DNA of 64,000 nucleotides, from the NCBI RefSeq assembly GCF_011839805.1, contig NZ_VWPY01000018.1, forward strand, positions 1-64,000, read 5' to 3'. A program made the translations under genes and the position numbers. This document shows positions 25,824-38,735 of the stretch, one piece after another. This stretch comes from Kineococcus rubinsiae. GTDB lineage: Bacteria; Actinomycetota; Actinomycetes; Actinomycetales; Kineococcaceae. The notes beneath the pieces were generated by a model. It did not search any database, had not been told where the DNA came from, and saw only the letters and a list, made by a program, of their open reading frames with translations. Position 1 is the stretch's first letter. Every line of letters begins with the position of its first letter.

Positions 25824-27343
25824 GGCTGGGTTCTCCTCGGCTGGTGCGCGGGCACGCCGCCGTGCGCGCCCGTCCTGGGCTCACCCTCGGCGCGGGCCTG
25901 CGGGGTGTCAAGGCGGGACGGCCGGTGGGCGCGCAGCAGCGGCACGGCCAGCAGGACCACGAGCAGCAGCAGCGACAGGGGCCGCGTCTCGGCCAGCAGG
26001 GTGCCCGCGACGTCGGCCGCACCGCGCCCGGCGTGCAGCCGGTCCGCCCACTGCAGGACGGGCAGCAGCCAGGGCACGAGGGCGGCCGCCGCGAGCCCGC
26101 GGGCGCGGCGGGTCGGGGCGAGCCGGACCAGCAGCAGCACGCCCGCCAGCGGCGCCGCCAGGGCGTGGTGGTTCCAGGTGACCGGCGAGACCAGGCACGT
26201 GACGAGGCTGACGACGAGGCCGAGGCCGAGGCGCTCGGCGGCCCGCTCCCACCGCACCCGCCGCGCCACCAGGAGGGTGACCAGCACCAGGGGCACGGCC
26301 AGGAGCGCACCCACCAGGGAGCTGCCCCACGTGCCCAGCCCGGCGTGGGCGAAGGCGCCCGCGAGGGAGTTGTTGGACGGGGTCCCCGGCTCGGCGACGC
26401 GCGCGGAGTCCCACAGCAGCTCGGTGAAGTAGCTGCGCCACGAGGCGGGGGCGGTCAGCGCCCCCAGGAGCGTGACGCTCGCCCCGACCGCGACCGTGGG
26501 GACCACGAAGCGCCGCCGGGCGGCGGGGTTGGCGACCGCCACCAGGACGAGCGCGGGCGTCACCTTGACCGCGGCGGCCAGCGCCGCGAGCACCGCCCCG
26601 CGTCCGCCCGCGAGGGTGCAGCCCGCGACGAGGCCGAGCACCACCAGCGGGCTGACCTGCCCCAGCACGAACGCCTCGCGGAACGGGTCGCTCACGAGGA
26701 CGGCCGCGAGGCCGAGGCCGGTCGCGAGCGGCCCGGCCCCCACCAGCCGCAGCAGGCGGGCGCCGGCGAGGACGGTGACGACGACGAGGACGGCGTCCCA
26801 CACCCACAGCGCCAGGGCGGCGGGCAGCAGCAGCACGGGGCTGAACAGGACGGCCGCGAAGGGCGGGTAGACGAAGTAGTGACCGCGGTCGGTGACCCGC
26901 AGGTACACGTCGCGGCCGGAGAGCAGGTCCCGCACGCCGTCGCGGTACACCGCGAGGTCGTAGCCGCGCTCCCACGACTGCGCGCCCCAGCCCGTCGCCA
27001 CCAGCAGCAGCAGCCAGGCCACGGCCAGCCCGACCGGCACCAGCACCGCGGGCACGAGCACCGCGCTCCCCCACCGCGCACCGCGTCGCGGGGCGCTCGT
27101 CCGCACCGCGGACTGCTCCGGCGCGGGGTCGGGCACCACGGCCCGCGGCTGCTCGGCCGGCTGGACCGGAGTCACCGGCACCGCGGGCACCGGCACGGCG
27201 GGCTGCTGGACGAGCTCCGGCTCCGCGCTCACCCTCGTGCCGCCCTGCCCCGTTCCGCCCTGCCCCGTTCCGCCCTGCCCCGTCCCGCCCTGCCCCGCGG
27301 TCGCCTGCAGCGGCCGCCCGGGCGCGACCCGGTCGGCCGTCAC
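25820..27343 (-). CDS. GT87-family polyprenol-phosphate glycosyltransferase
   Basis: This 507-residue membrane glycosyltransferase overlaps the gtrA stop by GTGA at 27343. An N-terminal low-complexity tail has four GQGGT units from a 15-bp tandem repeat, then about 60 Pro/Ala residues. The membrane part follows: the first helix, then YDLAVYRDGVRDLLSG with the acidic loop residues, and YFVYPPFAAVLFSP, a GT87 signature. AFVLGQVSPLVVLGL and the NNSLAGAF loop also fit. GT87 members (PimE type) move mannose or arabinose from polyprenyl phosphate on the outer membrane face. An internal GTG near 27237 could give a shorter form. Confidence 0.85.
   Translation of the reverse strand: MTADRVAPGRPLQATAGQGGTGQGGTGQGGTGQGGTRVSAEPELVQQPAVPVPAVPVTPVQPAEQPRAVVPDPAPEQSAVRTSAPRRGARWGSAVLVPAVLVPVGLAVAWLLLLVATGWGAQSWERGYDLAVYRDGVRDLLSGRDVYLRVTDRGHYFVYPPFAAVLFSPVLLLPAALALWVWDAVLVVVTVLAGARLLRLVGAGPLATGLGLAAVLVSDPFREAFVLGQVSPLVVLGLVAGCTLAGGRGAVLAALAAAVKVTPALVLVAVANPAARRRFVVPTVAVGASVTLLGALTAPASWRSYFTELLWDSARVAEPGTPSNNSLAGAFAHAGLGTWGSSLVGALLAVPLVLVTLLVARRVRWERAAERLGLGLVVSLVTCLVSPVTWNHHALAAPLAGVLLLVRLAPTRRARGLAAAALVPWLLPVLQWADRLHAGRGAADVAGTLLAETRPLSLLLLVVLLAVPLLRAHRPSRLDTPQARAEGEPRTGAHGGVPAHQPRRTQP
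27238..27300. repeat. 15-bp tandem repeat, four copies
   Basis: Four adjacent copies of CCGCCCTGCCCCGTT-type units lie inside the GT87 coding region and encode GQGGT repeats at its N-terminus. In-frame 15-bp units can change copy number without breaking the gene. Confidence 0.85.
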
Positions 27344-27804
27344 GAGCCGGTGGCCGCGCTGCGGTCGGGGAAGACCAGCGACCGGAACGTCAGGAAGCGG
27401 AAGACCGTGGCGATGGCCATGCCGACCACGTTGCTGGACAGGTTGTCCACCAGCGGGCTCGTCCAGCCGAGCCCGTAGTGCGTGATGACCAGGCACAGGA
27501 GCTGGAGCCCGGCCGCGACGACGCTGAGCAGGAGGAACATCGCGTACTCGCGCACGGGGTGCTCGCTGCGGCGGTCGCGCCACGTGTAGTAGCGGCTGCC
27601 GACGAAGGCCACGGCGATGGCGATGACGCTCGAGACGACCTTGGCGGGCGCCGAGCCGGTCCCCGTGAAGAGCAGGACGTTGAAGACGAGCAGGTCGGCC
27701 AGGTACGCCGCGCCGCCCGTGACCAGGAAGCGCAGGGCCTCCCCCACCCGCTCGGGCGTCGCGACCGAGCGCACCCGCCGGCGCAGCAGGACGGTGCGGC
27801 TCAC
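27340..27804 (-). CDS. GtrA family membrane protein
   Basis: This 154-residue protein with four helices starts at GTG 27804, overlapping the ubiA stop. RFLVTGGAAYLADLLVFNVLL is the GtrA N-terminus, FVGSRYYTWRDRR follows helix 2, and FRFLTFRSLVFPD ends the protein. GtrA proteins move or position polyprenyl-linked sugars. In mycobacteria the GtrA member Rv3789 lies beside the dprE genes and has been linked to arabinan biosynthesis. Position between UbiA and a GT87 enzyme supports a similar job. Confidence 0.9.
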   Translation of the reverse strand: MSRTVLLRRRVRSVATPERVGEALRFLVTGGAAYLADLLVFNVLLFTGTGSAPAKVVSSVIAIAVAFVGSRYYTWRDRRSEHPVREYAMFLLLSVVAAGLQLLCLVITHYGLGWTSPLVDNLSSNVVGMAIATVFRFLTFRSLVFPDRSAATGS

Positions 27805-28697
27805 GCCCACACCGCCAGCAGCAGCGTGACGACCCAGGCCCCGGCGAGCCCCACGAGCACCCGGTCGTGCAGGGCGATCTCCTCGGGCTCCTCGGCGGCC
27901 CCGCGGTCGACGTCGACGGCGTAGCGCAGCACGGCCAGCACGAACGGCACGATGGAGACGACGCCCCACGTGGAGTCCGGCAGCACCTCCAGGCACCACA
28001 GCGCGTAGGTGGTGACGACGACCGTCGCGGCCAGCGTCCACACGAAGCGCAGGTAGCTCGTGGAGTACTTCTCGACGACGCGGCGCACGGACTCGCCCGT
28101 GAGCTCACCGCGGCGCGCCTCGCCGTAGCGCTTGCCGGCCGCCATGAACAGGGAGCCGAACGCGGCGGTCAGCAGGAACCAGCGCGAGAGCGGGATGCCC
28201 GCCGCGGTGCCGCCCGCGAGCATGCGCAGCAGGAAGCCGGAGGCGACGCTCGCGAGCTCGATGACCGGCTCGTGCTTCATGCCGAAGCAGTAGGCCAGCT
28301 GGATCGCGAGGTAGACGGCCAGGACGACCGCCAGCGCGGGCTCCCACAGCGCCCCGGCGACGAGGGCGACCACGGCGAGGACGACCGCCAGCGCGACCGC
28401 CCGGCCGACGCCCAGCTCCCCCGCCGCGATGGGCCGGAACCGCTTGCGCGGGTGCGCCCGGTCGGACTCGACGTCGCGCGCGTCGTTGACCAGGTAGACC
28501 GCGCTGGAGATCAGGCAGAACAGGACGAACGCGACCCCGGCGCCGACGAACGTCGAGCCGCGGACCTGCTCGCCCGCGGGCAGCACGGGGGCCAGGACGA
28601 GGACGTTCTTGACCCACTGCCGCGGGCGCATGGCGCGCAGCCACGCGGGGCCCGTGGTCGCCGGGCGGGCGTCGGAGGGGCGGACGAGGGCGGGCAT
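27801..28697 (-). CDS. ubiA: Decaprenyl-phosphate phosphoribosyltransferase (UbiA family)
   Basis: This 298-residue integral membrane prenyltransferase is like mycobacterial Rv3806c, which joins PRPP to decaprenyl phosphate, the first step toward decaprenyl-phospho-arabinose. MRPRQWVKNVLVLAPVLPAG is the typical opening. YLVNDARDVESDRAHPRKRFRPIAAG carries the first aspartate-rich motif (N-D-x2-D-x3-D), and KRYGEA with RFVWTLAATVV completes the pattern. ATG 28697 shares one base with the PAP2 stop (TGATG). The neighbours (PAP2, GtrA, GT87) match a DPA pathway set. Confidence 0.92.
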   Translation of the reverse strand: MPALVRPSDARPATTGPAWLRAMRPRQWVKNVLVLAPVLPAGEQVRGSTFVGAGVAFVLFCLISSAVYLVNDARDVESDRAHPRKRFRPIAAGELGVGRAVALAVVLAVVALVAGALWEPALAVVLAVYLAIQLAYCFGMKHEPVIELASVASGFLLRMLAGGTAAGIPLSRWFLLTAAFGSLFMAAGKRYGEARRGELTGESVRRVVEKYSTSYLRFVWTLAATVVVTTYALWCLEVLPDSTWGVVSIVPFVLAVLRYAVDVDRGAAEEPEEIALHDRVLVGLAGAWVVTLLLAVWA

Positions 28698-29221
28698 CAG
28701 CGCACCCCGAGGCGGGTCGCGGTGCGCCGGGCCACGACGGCCGTGGCGGCGCCGAGCAGCGCCCCCGCGGTCACGTCGCTCGGGTAGTGCACCCCGAGGA
28801 CGAGCCGGGAGGCGGCCATGGCGGGCACCAGCGGCCAGGTCGGCACGCCCAGCAGGGGCGCGAAGACGACGGCCGCGGCGGTCGTGGACGTGGCGTGCGA
28901 GCTCGGCATGCTCCAGCGGCTCGGGACGGCGACCCGCACCTGGACGCGCTCGTCGAGCGGGCGGTGGCGGCGCGCGACCCGCTTGAGGACGACGCTCGCC
29001 CCGTGGGCGGCGACGACGGCGCCCGTGGCGACGAGCCACGCCCCGCGACGGCGGCGGTCCACGGCGGCCCCGAGCAGACCCGTGCCGATCCAGGCGGCGG
29101 CGTGCTCGCCCGCGTGGCTGAGCAGCCGGGCGCCGGAGACCACGGCGTCGCCGCGGGCGTGGTCCTGGACCCACCGCAGCACCGCGAGGTCCGCGGCGGC
29201 GATGGTCGGGGGGGCTGTCAC
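28697..29221 (-). CDS. PAP2-family phosphatase (decaprenyl-phosphoribose phosphatase-like)
   Basis: This 174-residue membrane phosphatase starts at GTG 29221 behind AGGAG. The three PAP2 signature blocks are K-x6-RP (LKRVARRHRPLDE), PSSHAT and SRLVLGVHYPSDV. In mycobacteria the adjacent gene Rv3807c is proposed to remove the 5-phosphate from decaprenyl-phosphoryl-5-phosphoribose. Immediate coupling to ubiA here supports that role. A 12-bp tandem repeat lies directly upstream. Confidence 0.9.
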   Translation of the reverse strand: MTAPPTIAAADLAVLRWVQDHARGDAVVSGARLLSHAGEHAAAWIGTGLLGAAVDRRRRGAWLVATGAVVAAHGASVVLKRVARRHRPLDERVQVRVAVPSRWSMPSSHATSTTAAAVVFAPLLGVPTWPLVPAMAASRLVLGVHYPSDVTAGALLGAATAVVARRTATRLGVR

Positions 29222-29225
29222 GTGC

Positions 29226-29285
29226 TCTCCTGGCTGCTTCGTCGGCTGCTTCGTCGGGTGGGTCGTCGGCTGGGTCGTCGGCTGA
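29226..29285. repeat. 12-bp tandem repeat upstream of PAP2 gene
   Basis: On the minus strand the unit CAGCCGACGACC or CAGCCGACGAAG occurs about 4.5 times and ends in the PAP2 ribosome-binding site. In frame it would read QPTT/QPTK, but no start codon precedes it, so it is probably untranslated or linked to the GT-C gene end. Confidence 0.75.
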
Positions 29286-29327
29286 GCTGCTGACGGCGCG
29301 GTGCCCTCGCGCGGGTCCGATGGTGCC

Positions 29328-30869
29328 TCACCCGTCGGAGAAGAGCACGACGCGACCCGGGGGCAGGATGTGCCCGGTCGCGGCGGGCCACGACTCCAGG
29401 TCCGGGGGCAGCGCCCGCACGTCGGCGTCGGTGAGCCACTGCAGCCGGCCGACGGTCGCGACGGGCTCCGTGCCGCGCGGGAAGCGCTCGTAGTTGGCGT
29501 CGATGACGTCCTGCAGCCAGCCGGGGCTGAGCTCGCGCCGCTCCTGCACGAGCGGCCACATCCGGGCGCGGTCGGCGAAGAGGTCGACGACGCAGTCGCA
29601 CGTGTAGGCGAGGTGGCCGATCTCCCCCGGCGAGGCGACACGCGCGCCGTCCAGCCGGGTCGCCAGCGCGGCCCCCATGACGGCGTACTGGGCCGACGTC
29701 GCGTAGTTCGTCTGGATGGCCGAGAGCCGCCACGGCGTGCCCTGGCGGACGTCCGCCGCCGCGGCCCCCGCCACGAGCGCCGCGGCGCACAGCACGCCGA
29801 GCCCCGCGGCCGCGCGGGGCAGCAAGAGGCGGGCCCCCGAGGGGCGGGAGGTGTCGGGCCGGGACGCGTCGGGGCGAAGCAGGGCCGCCTGCCGGGCGCG
29901 GGCCACGAGCGCCCCCGCGGCCGCGACGGCGACCACGCTGCCCGTGCCGACGAGGACGCCGTAGTACCAGTGGAACGGCGGCACGACGATGAGCGAGAGG
30001 GCCTCCCAGTGGGCGAGCCCGCCCGCGCCCAGCGCGATCCAGGGCCCCGTGCGCGCGCTGCCCCGGCGCAGCCGCAGGACGACCAGGACGAGGACGCCCA
30101 GCACCCCGGCCGCGGCGGGCAGGAACGACGCGACCGCGCTCGGGCCGTAGAGGTCGACGTACCAGCGCCACCCGTTGGAGACGTCCCAGCCGGACCAGCG
30201 CTGCGCGGCGGTCTTGATGATCAGCGTGTCCGGGACGGCGGAGCCGAGGAACCACCAGCTCCACGCCAGCCACGGCACGACGACGAGCAGCGCGGCGAGG
30301 ACCGCGAGGTGCAGGCGGCGGGTCACGGCGGGCACGCCGAGCGCGACGACCGCCACGACGACGCCGGCGTCCATGCGGGTCAGCACGACGGCCCCCGCGA
30401 CCAGGCCGAACAGCACCGGGCGCCCCGCGCGGGCGGTGAGCAGCAGCAGCGAGAGCAGGAGCAGCAGGAAGGACGTCTCCAGGCCCACCGACGACAGCAG
30501 CAGCGGGTTCAGCCCGACGAGCAGGGCGCCGCCGGGACCCACCCAGCGGGGCAGGCCGCTGCGGCGCGCGCTCGCGCTGAGGCTGCGCTCCAGGGCCACC
30601 GCGATGAGGACGTGGAGCCCGCCGAGCGCGAGCACGGGGTGGCGCACCACGGCGACGGCCGCGGCCAGGACGAGGACCCACCCGGGGGCGGTCGCGGTGT
30701 TCGAGGGCACGTCGGAGAGCAGGCCCCAGTGCCCGTCGAAGGCGAGGTTCCGCGCGTAGGTCAGCGTGATGTAGGCGTCGTCGACCAGCGCACCGCGCAC
30801 GAGCAGGAACGTGGCGACGGCCACCACCGCCACGACCGCGGGCCCCCACAGCGCTCGGGCGCGCCTCAC
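29328..30869 (-). CDS. GT-C membrane glycosyltransferase (AftB-like candidate), paralogue 2
   Basis: This 513-residue polytopic protein overlaps the stop of its upstream paralogue (GTGA at 30869). After the first helix RGALVDDAYITL carries the acidic GT-C catalytic pair, followed by the GHWGLLSDVPSNTATAP loop. LTRMDAGVVV, FLGSAVPDT and a soluble C-terminal segment with SPGEIGHLAYTCDCVVD complete the shared pattern. The DDAYITL-type loop and location next to PAP2-ubiA resemble the AftB neighbourhood of mycobacteria. An arabinosyl- or mannosyltransferase using a polyprenyl-phosphate donor is likely. It is clearly a tandem duplicate of the 30866-32416 gene. Confidence 0.8.
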   Translation of the reverse strand: MRRARALWGPAVVAVVAVATFLLVRGALVDDAYITLTYARNLAFDGHWGLLSDVPSNTATAPGWVLVLAAAVAVVRHPVLALGGLHVLIAVALERSLSASARRSGLPRWVGPGGALLVGLNPLLLSSVGLETSFLLLLLSLLLLTARAGRPVLFGLVAGAVVLTRMDAGVVVAVVALGVPAVTRRLHLAVLAALLVVVPWLAWSWWFLGSAVPDTLIIKTAAQRWSGWDVSNGWRWYVDLYGPSAVASFLPAAAGVLGVLVLVVLRLRRGSARTGPWIALGAGGLAHWEALSLIVVPPFHWYYGVLVGTGSVVAVAAAGALVARARQAALLRPDASRPDTSRPSGARLLLPRAAAGLGVLCAAALVAGAAAADVRQGTPWRLSAIQTNYATSAQYAVMGAALATRLDGARVASPGEIGHLAYTCDCVVDLFADRARMWPLVQERRELSPGWLQDVIDANYERFPRGTEPVATVGRLQWLTDADVRALPPDLESWPAATGHILPPGRVVLFSDG

Positions 30870-32416
30870 GTCCCCTCGAGCGGCAGGAGCACGAACACGC
30901 TCCGCCCCTGCACCCAGGTCGTGCTGACCGGCCAGCTGCGCAGCGCGGGCGGCTCGTCGCCCGCGTTGAAGCGCAGCATCCGCCCGGCCAGCGGGACGGG
31001 CGCGGCGGAGGCGTCGCGGTGGCGGTAGTTCAGGTCCAGCAGGCGCTGCAGCAGCGGCGACCCGCCGGCCCGGACCTCCTGGATCTGCGGCTGGATCAGC
31101 GCCGGGTCCGCGAAGTAGTCCACGACGCAGTCGCACGCGTAGGCCAGGTGGCCGATCTCGCCGGGCGAGGCGACGTGGCGGGGCCCGCCCTGCGCGGCCA
31201 GGTAGCCCTGGAGGTCCTCGGCGACCGCCTGGTACTGCGCGGGGGTGGCGAAGTTCGTCTGGATGGGCGCGATGGTCCACGGGAGGCCCGTCCGCAGGTC
31301 CGCCGCACCGGTCGCGGCGAGCACCACGGCCGCGGCGACGAGCCCGCCGAGGCCCGCGGGCCGCGCACCCAGGCGCTCGCGCGTGCCCCAGCAGGCGCCG
31401 ACCGCGGCGACGGCCACCAGCGACGTCGTCGCGATGAGCACCGCGTAGTACCAGTGGTACGGCGGCACGCCCAGAACGCTCAGCGCGCCGTAGTGGGCGA
31501 AGCCCGCGACCCCGAGCGCCACCCACGGCCAGACGCGCAGGCCCGGCGTCGTGGAGCGCCGCAGCCAGTAGCCCAGCAGCACGCACCAGCCCAGGCCGCC
31601 GAGCAGCGCGGGCAGGAAGGCGAGCACGGCGTGCCCGGCGTACTGGTCGAGGTAGAGCAGCGGCCCGTTGCGGACGTCGTACTCGCCCCAGGACTTCTGC
31701 AGCGTCTTGATGATGACCGTGTCCGGCAGCGCCGAGCCGAGGAAGAACCAGCTCCACACGAGCCACGGCACGACGACGACGAGGGCCGCCCCGACCGCGA
31801 GGTGCAGGCGGCGCAGCACCGCGGGCGTCAGCAGCGAGAGCACGACCACGACGACGGCGGCGTCCATGCGGGTCAGCACGACCGCCCCGGCCACGAACCC
31901 GAAGGCCACGGGCCGCGCCGCGGCGGCGCACAGCAGGAGCAGCGCGACGAGAAGGACGAGGAAGCCCGACTCCAGGCCCACCGACGACAGCAGCAGCGGG
32001 TTGACCCCGACGGCGACCGCGCCGGCGACCCCGACCCACGGCGGCAGCCCGGTGCGGCGGGCGGTGGAGCGCAGGGTCGCGGTGAGGGCGACGGCGATCG
32101 CGACGTGCAGCAGCCCGAGCGCGAGCACCGGCCGGCGCACCACGAACGTCACCGCGGACAGCAGCAGGACCCACAGCGGCGAGGTCGCGGTGTTGGACGT
32201 GACGTCCGACAGCAGGCCCCACGTGCCGTGGAAGGCGACGTTGCGGGCGTAGGCGAGGGTGATGTACGCGTCGTCGACCAGCGCGCCGCGCAGCAGCAGG
32301 AACGTCAGCGCCGCGAGGACGCCGACCGCGAGCGGCGGGACCCAGGTGGCGCGGGCCGGCCCGCGGCGGCGCGTGACGCGGGTCGCGGCCGCGGGCTCCA
32401 CGTCGGTCACGCCCAC
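30866..32416 (-). CDS. GT-C membrane glycosyltransferase (AftB-like candidate), paralogue 1
   Basis: This 516-residue polytopic protein starts at GTG 32416 with GGGAG 7 nt upstream. It shares with the next gene the RGALVDDAYITL catalytic loop, GLLSDVTSNTATSP, VLTRMDAAVVV, WFFLGSALPDTVIIKT-like segments and SPGEIGHLAYACDCVVDYFAD near the C-terminus, where two cysteines are conserved. A GT-C fold with an extracytoplasmic domain is firm; the sugar and acceptor are not known. Its presence between the galactan exporter and the DPA enzymes suggests cell-wall arabinan or galactan modification. Confidence 0.8.
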   Translation of the reverse strand: MGVTDVEPAAATRVTRRRGPARATWVPPLAVGVLAALTFLLLRGALVDDAYITLAYARNVAFHGTWGLLSDVTSNTATSPLWVLLLSAVTFVVRRPVLALGLLHVAIAVALTATLRSTARRTGLPPWVGVAGAVAVGVNPLLLSSVGLESGFLVLLVALLLLCAAAARPVAFGFVAGAVVLTRMDAAVVVVVLSLLTPAVLRRLHLAVGAALVVVVPWLVWSWFFLGSALPDTVIIKTLQKSWGEYDVRNGPLLYLDQYAGHAVLAFLPALLGGLGWCVLLGYWLRRSTTPGLRVWPWVALGVAGFAHYGALSVLGVPPYHWYYAVLIATTSLVAVAAVGACWGTRERLGARPAGLGGLVAAAVVLAATGAADLRTGLPWTIAPIQTNFATPAQYQAVAEDLQGYLAAQGGPRHVASPGEIGHLAYACDCVVDYFADPALIQPQIQEVRAGGSPLLQRLLDLNYRHRDASAAPVPLAGRMLRFNAGDEPPALRSWPVSTTWVQGRSVFVLLPLEGT

Positions 32417-32461
32417 GTCCGCGCTCCCGGGCCCGGCGTCCGCGCTGCGGTCGTCGTCACG

Positions 32462-33310
32462 TCAGCGCGCCCCGTCCGCGGCGGCCTCGGCGGCGCGGCG
32501 GGCGTCGGCCTCGGCGTGCTCGCGCTCGACGACGTCCGGGTCCTGCCCACGCATGCGCGCGACGACCCGCACGGCGCTCTCGTCGGCGACGATCCGCCCG
32601 CCCTCGAGCAGCACCCCGCGCGTGCAGAGGTTCGCGACCATGTCGAGGTCGTGGCTGACGATGACGAGGGTGCGGCCCTCGGCGCGCAGCTCCTCGATCC
32701 GGGCGAGGCACTTCTTCTGGAAGGGCTCGTCGCCGACGGAGAGGATCTCGTCGATGAGGAAGACCTCGGGGTCGGTGTGCACCGCCACCGCGAAGGCCAG
32801 GCGCAGGAACATGCCCGAGGAGTAGAACTTCACCTCGGTGTCGATGAACTTCTCGATCTCGGAGAACGCGACGATGTCGTCGAAGCGGGCCGTGATCGTG
32901 GCCTCGTCCATGCCGAGGATCGCGCCGTTGAGGAAGACGTTCTCGCGGCCCGTGAGGTCGGGGTGGAAGCCCGCGCCGACCTCGATGAGCCCGGCGATGC
33001 GGCCGCGGACGCCGACGGTGCCGGCGTCGGGCTGCATGACCCCGGAGATGAGCTTGAGCAGCGTGGACTTGCCCGAGCCGTTGAAGCCCAGCAGCGCCAC
33101 CGACTCCCCCTGCCGCACGTGCAGGTCGACGCCGTCGAGGGCGCGGAAGGTGTCGGAGATCGGCTTGCGCCGCACCTTCGCCATCGCCAGCTCCTTCAGC
33201 GAGCGGTTGTGCCGCAGCGTGAAGTCCTTGACGAGGCCGTCGACCTCGATGGCCGTGGGCACCTCGGCCGCGAGGCCGGCGGACGCGTTCTCAGGGGTCG
33301 TCACGGTCAT
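32462..33310 (-). CDS. Polysaccharide ABC exporter, ATP-binding subunit (Wzt/Rv3781-like)
   Basis: This 282-residue ATPase starts at ATG 33310, sharing a base with the permease stop. Walker A is GFNGSGKST, the signature is the divergent YSSGM, Walker B is VFLIDE and the switch is VSHD. The insertion GLIEVGAGFHPDLTGRENVFLNGAILGM is diagnostic of the teichoic acid/O-antigen (TagH/Wzt) subfamily. It lacks the long C-terminal carbohydrate-binding domain of some Wzt proteins. With glf and glfT2 adjacent it most likely exports lipid-linked galactan, as Rv3781/Rv3783 do in mycobacteria. Confidence 0.93.
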   Translation of the reverse strand: MTVTTPENASAGLAAEVPTAIEVDGLVKDFTLRHNRSLKELAMAKVRRKPISDTFRALDGVDLHVRQGESVALLGFNGSGKSTLLKLISGVMQPDAGTVGVRGRIAGLIEVGAGFHPDLTGRENVFLNGAILGMDEATITARFDDIVAFSEIEKFIDTEVKFYSSGMFLRLAFAVAVHTDPEVFLIDEILSVGDEPFQKKCLARIEELRAEGRTLVIVSHDLDMVANLCTRGVLLEGGRIVADESAVRVVARMRGQDPDVVEREHAEADARRAAEAAADGAR

Positions 33311-34209
33311 CACAGCTCCTGCGCGAAACGGCCCTCGATGCGCCGGAAGACGGCCTGACCGACCCCCAGCAGCACGAGGGCGATGAGCAGACCCGACAGC
33401 CCCGACCACAGCAGGTGCGGCGGCAGCGGCGGGACGACCTCGGCCGTGCGCACGGCGGAGGTCGGGTACCAGAACGCCCAGTGGAACAGCTCGACCGCGG
33501 ACGTGATCGGGTTCAGCTGGTACAGCGTCATGATCCAGGAGTCGCGGCCGCCGACGGCGTCGGCCACGCGCTGCCAGTCGTAGAGGACCGGCGAGGTCCA
33601 CGTCACGATCATCAGCAGCAGGTCGACGATGTTCTCGAAGTCCCGGTACAGCACGTTGACCGCGCCGAACAGCAGCCCCAGCCCGACGGCGAGCACGCCC
33701 ACGATGACGAAGGCGAGCACGGCGCCGCCGAGCTGCTGGACCGAGGGCCGCCAGCCCGAGACGAGGGACGCCAGCAGCAGGATGATCAGCTGCGGCAGGA
33801 AGTGGATCGCCGCCACCCACGCGGAGCTCACGGCGAACAGCTCGCGCGGCAGGAAGATCTTCTTGATGAGCGGCGCGTTGCCGACCACCGAGCGCGTCGC
33901 GTTGCCGAACGCCTCGGAGTAGAAGTTGATGACGACGATGCCCGAGAACAGGTAGACCGCGAAGTTCGGGACGGAGTCGTTGAGCTTGAGGAAGTAGCCC
34001 ATCGCGAAGTAGAAGACGGCGAACTGCACGCCCGGCTTCACGTAGGACCACAGCAGGCCCATGACGGAGCCGCGGTAGCGGACCCGCATCTCCTTGCGGA
34101 CCAGCAGCTTCAGCAGGTAGCGGTCGCGCACCACGTCCAGCAGGCCCCGCCCGTGCCCGGGGGCGACGAGCGGAGCCTGCTGGGTGCTCACGGCGGCGGG
34201 GGCCGACAC
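33310..34209 (-). CDS. Polysaccharide ABC exporter, permease (Wzm/Rv3783-like)
   Basis: This 299-residue ABC-2 type permease begins at GTG 34209, six bases after the glfT2 stop; GTG 34191 is an alternative. An amphipathic start (LLKLLVRKEMRVRYRGSVMG) precedes six helices. YRDFENIVDLLLMIVTWTSPVLY and the NPITSAVELFHWAFW loop are typical of TagG/Wzm. It forms the membrane channel with the ATPase encoded next and probably exports undecaprenyl- or decaprenyl-linked galactan. Confidence 0.93.
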   Translation of the reverse strand: MSAPAAVSTQQAPLVAPGHGRGLLDVVRDRYLLKLLVRKEMRVRYRGSVMGLLWSYVKPGVQFAVFYFAMGYFLKLNDSVPNFAVYLFSGIVVINFYSEAFGNATRSVVGNAPLIKKIFLPRELFAVSSAWVAAIHFLPQLIILLLASLVSGWRPSVQQLGGAVLAFVIVGVLAVGLGLLFGAVNVLYRDFENIVDLLLMIVTWTSPVLYDWQRVADAVGGRDSWIMTLYQLNPITSAVELFHWAFWYPTSAVRTAEVVPPLPPHLLWSGLSGLLIALVLLGVGQAVFRRIEGRFAQEL

Positions 34210-34214
34210 GGTCG

Positions 34215-38731
<4,517 letters not shown>

Positions 38732-38735
<4 letters not shown>

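Noticed and set aside
29222-29327. N-terminal extension of the PAP2 protein through the QPTT/QPTK repeats
   Set aside because: No start codon precedes the repeats in that frame after the upstream gene's stop, and GTG 29221 has a strong AGGAG.
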